Assembly (NCBI GenBank): GCA_023935145.1
Contig: CM043699.1
Location: 105,351,536 to 105,415,535 of the forward strand
Source: Bretschneidera sinensis
Lineage: Eukaryota; Streptophyta; Magnoliopsida; Brassicales; Akaniaceae
Length of the DNA: 64,000 nt
Reading direction: 5' to 3'
Made by a program: the position numbers and the translations under genes. The first letter of the stretch is position 1. Every line of letters begins with the position of its first letter. A model generated the notes under the pieces. It searched no databases. It saw nothing but the letters and a program-made list of their open reading frames with translations, and was not told the origin of the DNA. Positions 58,668 through 64,000 of this stretch are shown here, one piece after another.

Positions 58668-60815
58668 TCACACAAATTCTCCACCATTGTAGCTGTGTTC
58701 TGATGAGGAAGTGGAAATGGTGATCACACCATTACAGTCAGAGACACTGTCCTGCAAGCTCAACAATAGATGAGAAGTGCTGTAACTCATTGAAGGCTTA
58801 GCTCTTGGGACAATGGGAACCTCAGCCTCACCGACAAGCATTTGGACCACAACTCTCATTGTGGGTCTAGCCATTGGGTCAGGGTGAGAGCAAGCTAACC
58901 CGACCAATAGGACCCTCCTCATTTCAGCCTCATCAAACTGACCCTCAAGTCCTGAATCAGCTGCAATTAGTAGCCTCCCTTCTCTATGCAAACTCCATAC
59001 CCATTCCACCAAATTGCTGCTAACCCCAACTTTACCAACCCCAGTAGCCTCCTTCTCAATGGGTCTCCTCCCACTAGCCACCTCAAGAACCACAGCTCCA
59101 TAGCTAAACACATCAGTTTTCTCTGTGGCTCTTCCTGTTAATAGATACTCCGGAGCTAAATACCCCATTGTTCCTGCAGCTACACTTACATCCGGCGATT
59201 TATCATGCTCAACTTGCCTTGCTAGCCCAAAATCACCTAATCGGGCATTGAACCCTTCATCCAACATTATGTTGCTGCTCTTAATATCTCTGTGAATCAC
59301 CTGATTTTCACATCCTTGATGCAAGTAAGCCAGAGCAGAGGCTACTCCTAGTAAAATCTTTCCCCTATGAGGCCATGGCAGAGGCGTTCTTGCTTCAAAC
59401 AGGGCTTTATCAAGGCTCCCATTGGGCATTAAATCATATACTAACAGAATTTCACCTTTCTCGTGGCACCAACCTTGAAGCCTAACAAGATTACGATGCC
59501 TGAGATTCCCAATTATTGTTAATTCCGATAAGAACTCATTCTTGCCTTGACTACCATGACTGCATCTCTTCACTGCAACAATGTCACCACTTTCTGGCAA
59601 TATACCCTTATAGACAGTCCCAAATGCGCCATTACCGATAATTCTATTTGCATTGAAGCATTTCGTGGCTAATCTCAGCTCTCTGTAGCTGAATTCTTTC
59701 GGCATTTTGATTATCTCAGATGCCAAAGACTCCGATTTCTTCAGGTGCTTGAACTTCTTCGAGTAAACCCAGATTAGAACACCAGCAAAAAGGACTAAAA
59801 AGAACGCCCCTGCAGTTACCACCCCTGCAACAGCCCCTGCACCTTGCTTGCACAGCTGGTTATGGCAAGAAGAAGTCTTGCTGCTCTCCTGTTTAGTAGT
59901 CGAGATCGAGCTAGAACCCGAAGGAGCCAATGAAGGAGGTGGTGACTTCACTGAATTAGCCGTTGGGTTCATCAAACTAGACGTTGGAGGCGGCGGGGCA
60001 GACGACCCGGTACCCGAATTAGAATCGAATGAAGAGCGAAAACTCCACCATTCAATACTGTGAATTTCTGTGCTCCCCTGAGTCGACCCAGAAAACCCCA
60101 CGTACATAAAGTCATTCACGTACTGATCCAGATCGAGACTAACCGATAAAATCGGCTCTTTTGGCTTCAAATTCGAGTAAGAAACCGATATATTGAAAAC
60201 CCGACTTGACCCGTCATACTCGACCCATGAATTCACAGTATCACCGCTCTTGAGATCGATATCTATAGCACCCAAATCACCAACCTGCGACGAGACCATG
60301 CTGTTAAGATCCAAACCTACGTGGTTCCCGTTAATGTCCTTGAACTCCACGTCCATGAGGGTGTCGAACTCCACCGCCACGAATCCCGAGGCGATCCCCT
60401 TGTCGTCAAGAAGCCCGAGGGAGCCACCGGCGGCGCCAGCCGTCTCGTCGTCTGGTGAAATGACGAATGCGAGCCCGCCGCCAATCGACGACGGGTTCAG
60501 GTTCGTGACGTAGAACGAGAAGAACGTGGAAAAGCTCGCCGGAGCCAGAGTACCGGGTTCCCGGAATCTCACGGGTTTAGTGTAGAGAACCTTGCCGGCG
60601 CCTGAGTTGGGGACAGCTAGGTCGCGAGTGAGCCGCACGCTCCCATTTTTCAAGTGGGCATCGCCGAGGAGCTTTAAGTTACTCACAGTTAAGGTGCCTA
60701 AATCGAATTCAATCGTTGCTACGGTTATAATTTGATGAATGTTAAAGAAACATAGTGACAGAGAGAGGAAAATTGATGCAATCCTTCTTGAGAGTTTGCG
60801 ATGAAATGTCAACAT
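58668..60815 (-). CDS. L-type lectin-domain receptor kinase, class VIII
   Basis: An intronless 715-residue protein. A signal peptide covers about 1-33 (IASIFLSLSLCFFNIH). The legume-lectin domain spans about 34-265 (IEFDLGTLTVSNLKLLGDAH, FSTFFSFYV, GGGLAFVISPDD, VAVEFDTLMDVEFKDINGNH, IEWWSFRSSF). A Ser/Pro linker (266-315) leads to a transmembrane helix at about 324-351. The kinase domain from about 388 is complete: IGNGAFGTVYKG, ATP lysine K416, HRD with D510, GDFGLAR with D528, APE at 554-556. It should be an active Ser/Thr kinase. The lectin part and IGNGAFGTVYKG resemble Arabidopsis LecRK-VIII.1/VIII.2, plasma-membrane receptors. The ligand is unknown. The start is the first ATG before the signal peptide. 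A CT/GA-rich leader lies upstream. Confidence 0.95.
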   Translation of the reverse strand: MLTFHRKLSRRIASIFLSLSLCFFNIHQIITVATIEFDLGTLTVSNLKLLGDAHLKNGSVRLTRDLAVPNSGAGKVLYTKPVRFREPGTLAPASFSTFFSFYVTNLNPSSIGGGLAFVISPDDETAGAAGGSLGLLDDKGIASGFVAVEFDTLMDVEFKDINGNHVGLDLNSMVSSQVGDLGAIDIDLKSGDTVNSWVEYDGSSRVFNISVSYSNLKPKEPILSVSLDLDQYVNDFMYVGFSGSTQGSTEIHSIEWWSFRSSFDSNSGTGSSAPPPPTSSLMNPTANSVKSPPPSLAPSGSSSISTTKQESSKTSSCHNQLCKQGAGAVAGVVTAGAFFLVLFAGVLIWVYSKKFKHLKKSESLASEIIKMPKEFSYRELRLATKCFNANRIIGNGAFGTVYKGILPESGDIVAVKRCSHGSQGKNEFLSELTIIGNLRHRNLVRLQGWCHEKGEILLVYDLMPNGSLDKALFEARTPLPWPHRGKILLGVASALAYLHQGCENQVIHRDIKSSNIMLDEGFNARLGDFGLARQVEHDKSPDVSVAAGTMGYLAPEYLLTGRATEKTDVFSYGAVVLEVASGRRPIEKEATGVGKVGVSSNLVEWVWSLHREGRLLIAADSGLEGQFDEAEMRRVLLVGLACSHPDPMARPTMRVVVQMLVGEAEVPIVPRAKPSMSYSTSHLLLSLQDSVSDCNGVITISTSSSEHSYNGGEFV

Positions 60816-60974
60816 TTGCTCAGCTTTAGTGGATGCCCATTAGAGAGAGAGAGGGCTGGGATGGTATTCTTTGCCTTAAAACAGAACAAACCAAGCAAAC
60901 AAACAAGGAATACTATGGGGGATGGAAAGATGAGAATCCAAAGGACGGTGAAGGAGACAGGTGGCTGCGTAGCA

Positions 60975-61086
60975 CACGTGGCCATCTACAACGGTAATTT
61001 TTCGCTGATAAAGAAGCTTTTTTGTTTTTTTATCATCTCCTCATTTCTCATTTCACACCTTTGTGACTGACATCTGCTTGCACGTG
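60975..61086 (-). promoter_or_regulatory. Two G-boxes upstream of the receptor kinase gene
   Basis: CACGTG occurs at 60975-60980 (context ACACGTGGCC, ABRE-like) and at 61081-61086, about 160 and 270 bases upstream of the ATG at 60815. bZIP and bHLH factors bind this palindrome. Use in this promoter is inference. Confidence 0.4.
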
Positions 61087-61431
61087 AAAAGGAGTGTATA
61101 TCACGCTCTGATCAATCGGGTTGTCCTTGTGCCCACTCAAAATTTGTAAGGATGCCAAGCTCTTGTATTAATTATTGTTTTTGCAGACATAGTCAAACTT
61201 CACTTTAGGTCATTTGTCAGTCTAAATTAGACAAATTCATGTATATAAGTCTAATTAAACACTTATTATTGGGTTTTCCTCCTCCTCCCCCCCGCCCGGT
61301 AAAGAAAAAAATTAAGAAAGTGAACAATATTTTTATATTTTTTCTATTCGAAATTTTTATACATTTTATTTATGAGTTTTGTTATGATTTTTTTTTTCTT
61401 CTAAAATACCGGTTAACATAATTGAATCAAA

Positions 61432-61473
<42 letters not shown>

Positions 61474-61952
61474 ATATATCAGTTTGATTAAAAAAACTCT
61501 TACTAAATCCTTAAAACTTAATTGATAATTTCTTTTTTTTTTCCCTATACTCTCTACAATTGCATGTCTTAACTCTTTCTCCCTCCTCTCAAACTCTTTA
61601 TGATACAAATAGAATTATTATTAGAGAACATGTTAATTAAATAAGAAATTAGTTAGTTGTTAGTAGTTGATTAATAGTTTGTTAATTAGAATGGTAATTG
61701 ATTACTCAATACTCATTGTATTCATCATTCATAACCTATATAAGGTATTGTACACCTATTTGTATAATCAATCAAGAACTTTTGAGTTTGTAATCTCTCT
61801 TTTCTCTCTAATTTTTTAGAGATTTGGTCACTAACTATTAAGTAGTGACAATTATCTTTATCTTTCCTGCAATTCACCATCAAAATCTATTTTCATCACT
61901 ATTACCACCAAGAATCATCATCCACCCAAAATTAGTCCACATCATTTTGTAA
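61087..61952. other. Intergenic with (TA)n and LTR-like promoter sequence
   Basis: (TA)n at 61437-61470. From about 61629 the sequence TGTTAATTAAATAAG, a TATA-like CTATATAAGG (61736) and a following leader look like part of an LTR, but no partner copy is in the window. Confidence 0.4.
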
Positions 61953-63168
61953 TGATACGAGTGGTGTATCAAAGAACTCTTGATAGGTTCAAGAATTAGA
62001 AAACCCTTAGAATTGGAGAATGAGGAGATTGGAAATTTTGATAGTAGATTTTCTTGATATGATGAGTTACATTGAATGAGTATTTATAGAGTATACTCAC
62101 GATCAATTATAGCAAAGAATTCAAGATGAAAAATAGGAATGATCAGTTGCAACAGAATTAACAAACTATAACATCTCTAATAGACTAACAGAATTTGTAA
62201 CTGACGTAATCTTTCTCTAACTGAATACTCCTGGAATATTCGAGGTCTCCTTATATTCCTTACTGGCTTTACCCTGCTACTGCTGTTGTCTTCAATGTAT
62301 GCTTCAATAGTTGTGCTAAGTGTATCATTTCCATCCCCATCAAAAAGCAACTTGTCCTCAAGGTGTAGATTAGGATAGAGCTGACTAAACTCCTTAGCAT
62401 CTTCCCAGAATGTATCATCCAAAGGAAAATCAGACCATTGAACTAAGTATTGATTCACCTTAGCCCCATTCCTCAATATTTGTCTTGACCAATGATAGCA
62501 AGTGGTTGAAATTAAGGTCTTCCATTCCAACTGTCTGCAAGTAAAGATAATGGAGTAACAAATGAGTTGCTACCATAGTAAGGCTTTAACAGAGATACAG
62601 TGAACACAGGATGGATTTGAGATCTATTAGGCAGTTCCAACTTACAAGCTACCTTGCCCACTTTTTTTCAAAACTTTAAAAGGGCCAAAAAGTCTTTTAT
62701 TGAGTTTGTGAGAAGCTATACTAGCCACTGTCACATGTCTATAAGGCTGTAACCTGAGTAAGACTAAGTCACATTCTTTAAAGCCTATCAGTTCTATGCA
62801 GATCTATCGTTTGTTTCATTTTATTCTGTACTTGCTGCAAATGAGCTTTGACTTGATGCAGAATCTCATATCTATTACCCATATCATGGTATATAGCCTC
62901 AATAGAAGAAGAACCTCTTAGATAAGTTGGAAAATTAGGAGGCAACCTATCAAATACAACCTCAAATGGTGTTCTTCCTAGAGAAGAATGAAAAGAGGTG
63001 TTGTAGTGAAATTCAGCTAGACTAATAAATTTCACCCAATGATAAGGGTGCTCTGCAACATAAGCCTTCAAATACATTTCTAAGCACTTGTTCACCACTT
63101 CAATTTTCCTATCTGTCTTAGGGTGATAAGTATAGACACCAAATTTCATTCCAAAATTTTTGAACGGA
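61953..63168 (-). mobile_element. Ty3/gypsy element (gypsy-2), 3' fragment
   Basis: Minus strand: integrase end and chromodomain, then a possible short 3' LTR at 61953-62173 (TGATACGAG...TATAACA on plus, with a TATA-like TATAAATA on minus near 62082). Everything upstream of the integrase C-terminal half is missing: recognisable coding sequence stops at about 63168. Confidence 0.7.
62177..63168 (-). pseudogene. gypsy-2 integrase C-terminus and chromodomain
   Basis: The minus strand reads FGVYTYHPKTDRKIEVVNKC (the Glu is the last residue of the DDE triad), LAEFHYNTSFHSSLGRTPFE and VVFDRLPPNFPTYLRG, then after frameshifts near 62650 FGPFKVLKK. It ends in a chromodomain-like segment YLVQWSDFPLDDTFWEDAKE and a basic tail. 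By homology the chromodomain would guide integration to marked chromatin. Frame breaks around 62531-62777 and the loss of the catalytic Asp region make it inactive. Confidence 0.85.
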
Positions 63169-63492
63169 TCACGCGCGAGTTTCTATGATGAATCTTTGAT
63201 CCTAATGTGCTCAACTTTGTAAATGAGGAATTTTGGATTTAATTAGGGAGTAGGAGCAATTGCAAGACCCTTTTGTTCAATCCATTTAATTCGCTTTAGG
63301 TTTAAATAAATTGACCCTTATTTGATTCAACTAATCCAATACCAAAATATTTATTTAAACTTTGACCCAATCCAAAACCTACTAAAGCCAATTGATCTTT
63401 CATAAGCCTAAACACTTTTAGCCCAAATTTTAAGCTCAAGAAGACTTTTAATTTTTAAGGGTGAACTTCTAATTTTACTCTCCACTTGACAC
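63169..63492. other. Short spacer without recognised features
   Basis: AT-rich sequence between two gypsy fragments. I see no gene, primer site or repeat. Confidence 0.5.
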
Positions 63493-64000
63493 TATAACGA
63501 CCCATCCCGGGTTGGCCACCCCCGAAACAGTGTCGTCATGTTTGGAAATCTCAGCACAAAACATATATGCGATAATATAAAATACATCAATTGAAATTAA
63601 AAAAATTTAATCCAATCCTTAACTCTTCTCACAGAAGATACTTCATCATCCTCCTTTCAGAAACAATATATACATATAACAAAATGCATGAAAAGATTTT
63701 TATTACAAATTTTTCTTATAAATTTTTCTTTCTTCTTTTTTACAATGTCTGAGGACTTGACCACAGGACTTACTTAAGTTAGTTACTCTGTTATTAGCTT
63801 TAAACTCTATCTGCCTTGCCCGCTTCCTAAAAATTTTCAACAATGAGGAGTGAGCTTTACAAGCTCAGTGAATTAAATTTACTAGAAGTACTCGATTATA
63901 CACTTCCAATCACATCTTATAATTTAATCTTTTCCAATTTACCAATATAAATAATATATTTCTTCACAAATAATCATTCAAACTTTCAAATAACTTTCCA
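63493..64000 (-). repeat. LTR of the gypsy-1 family, inverted, cut by the window edge
   Basis: On the minus strand the LTR ends CGGGATGGGTCGTTATA, and its part at 63790-64000 matches 33540-33745 (shared AAATTTAATTCACTGAGCTTGT and GAAGCGGGCA). No primer site lies just inside at 63470-63492, so this is a 3' LTR or a solo LTR. It continues past the window. Confidence 0.7.

Overview
This window is nuclear DNA of a flowering plant, most likely a eudicot. It is AT-rich and has spliced genes with GT-AG introns, plant-only families (L-type lectin receptor kinase VIII, S1FA, a PLAC8/cell-number-regulator protein, a syringolide-induced-14-1-1-like protein) and many plant transposons. Nothing in it points to a prokaryote, a virus or an organelle. 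All product names rest on motif recognition by eye, without a database search.

Layout. 1-3332: 5' part of a decayed minus-strand Ty1/copia element (copia-1). 3338-21971: a plus-strand host gene resembling POLAR/POLAR-like proteins, now a pseudogene. It is split by a complete 9.7-kb CACTA element (5136-14883, TSD TTA, containing a LINE with an inverted 5' part) and by a 6.3-kb copia element (copia-2, 15123-21407). 23836-24795: intact single-exon syringolide-induced 14-1-1-like gene. 26607-27575: a satellite-like block built as two copies of a three-part ~550-bp repeat. 27640-33800: an Athila/Tat-type LTR with tRNA-Asp primer site, sitting inside the reverse transcriptase of a plus-strand Ty3/gypsy element whose LTR carries a 36-bp minisatellite. 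35039-37676: non-autonomous CACTA-like element (TSD TGT).

The right half is gene-bearing: a small three-exon secreted-peptide gene (39821-40650), a MITE (42819-43660), a three-exon PLAC8 gene (44065-46858), a two-exon S1FA gene on the minus strand (47788-52749) with a 4.7-kb intron full of fold-back, LINE and TIR insertions, nested TIR elements (55945-57151), and an intronless LecRK-VIII-type receptor kinase (58668-60815, minus). The window ends in fragments of two minus-strand gypsy elements; the last is an LTR of the same family as the one at 31705-33745.

The five intact host genes have no obvious operon-like or pathway relationship. Most of the sequence is explained by nested transposition. 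The candidates most likely to be poorly described are the small secreted protein with paired acidic Asp-Tyr sites, the satellite block with its three-part higher-order structure, and the double-palindrome in the S1FA intron.
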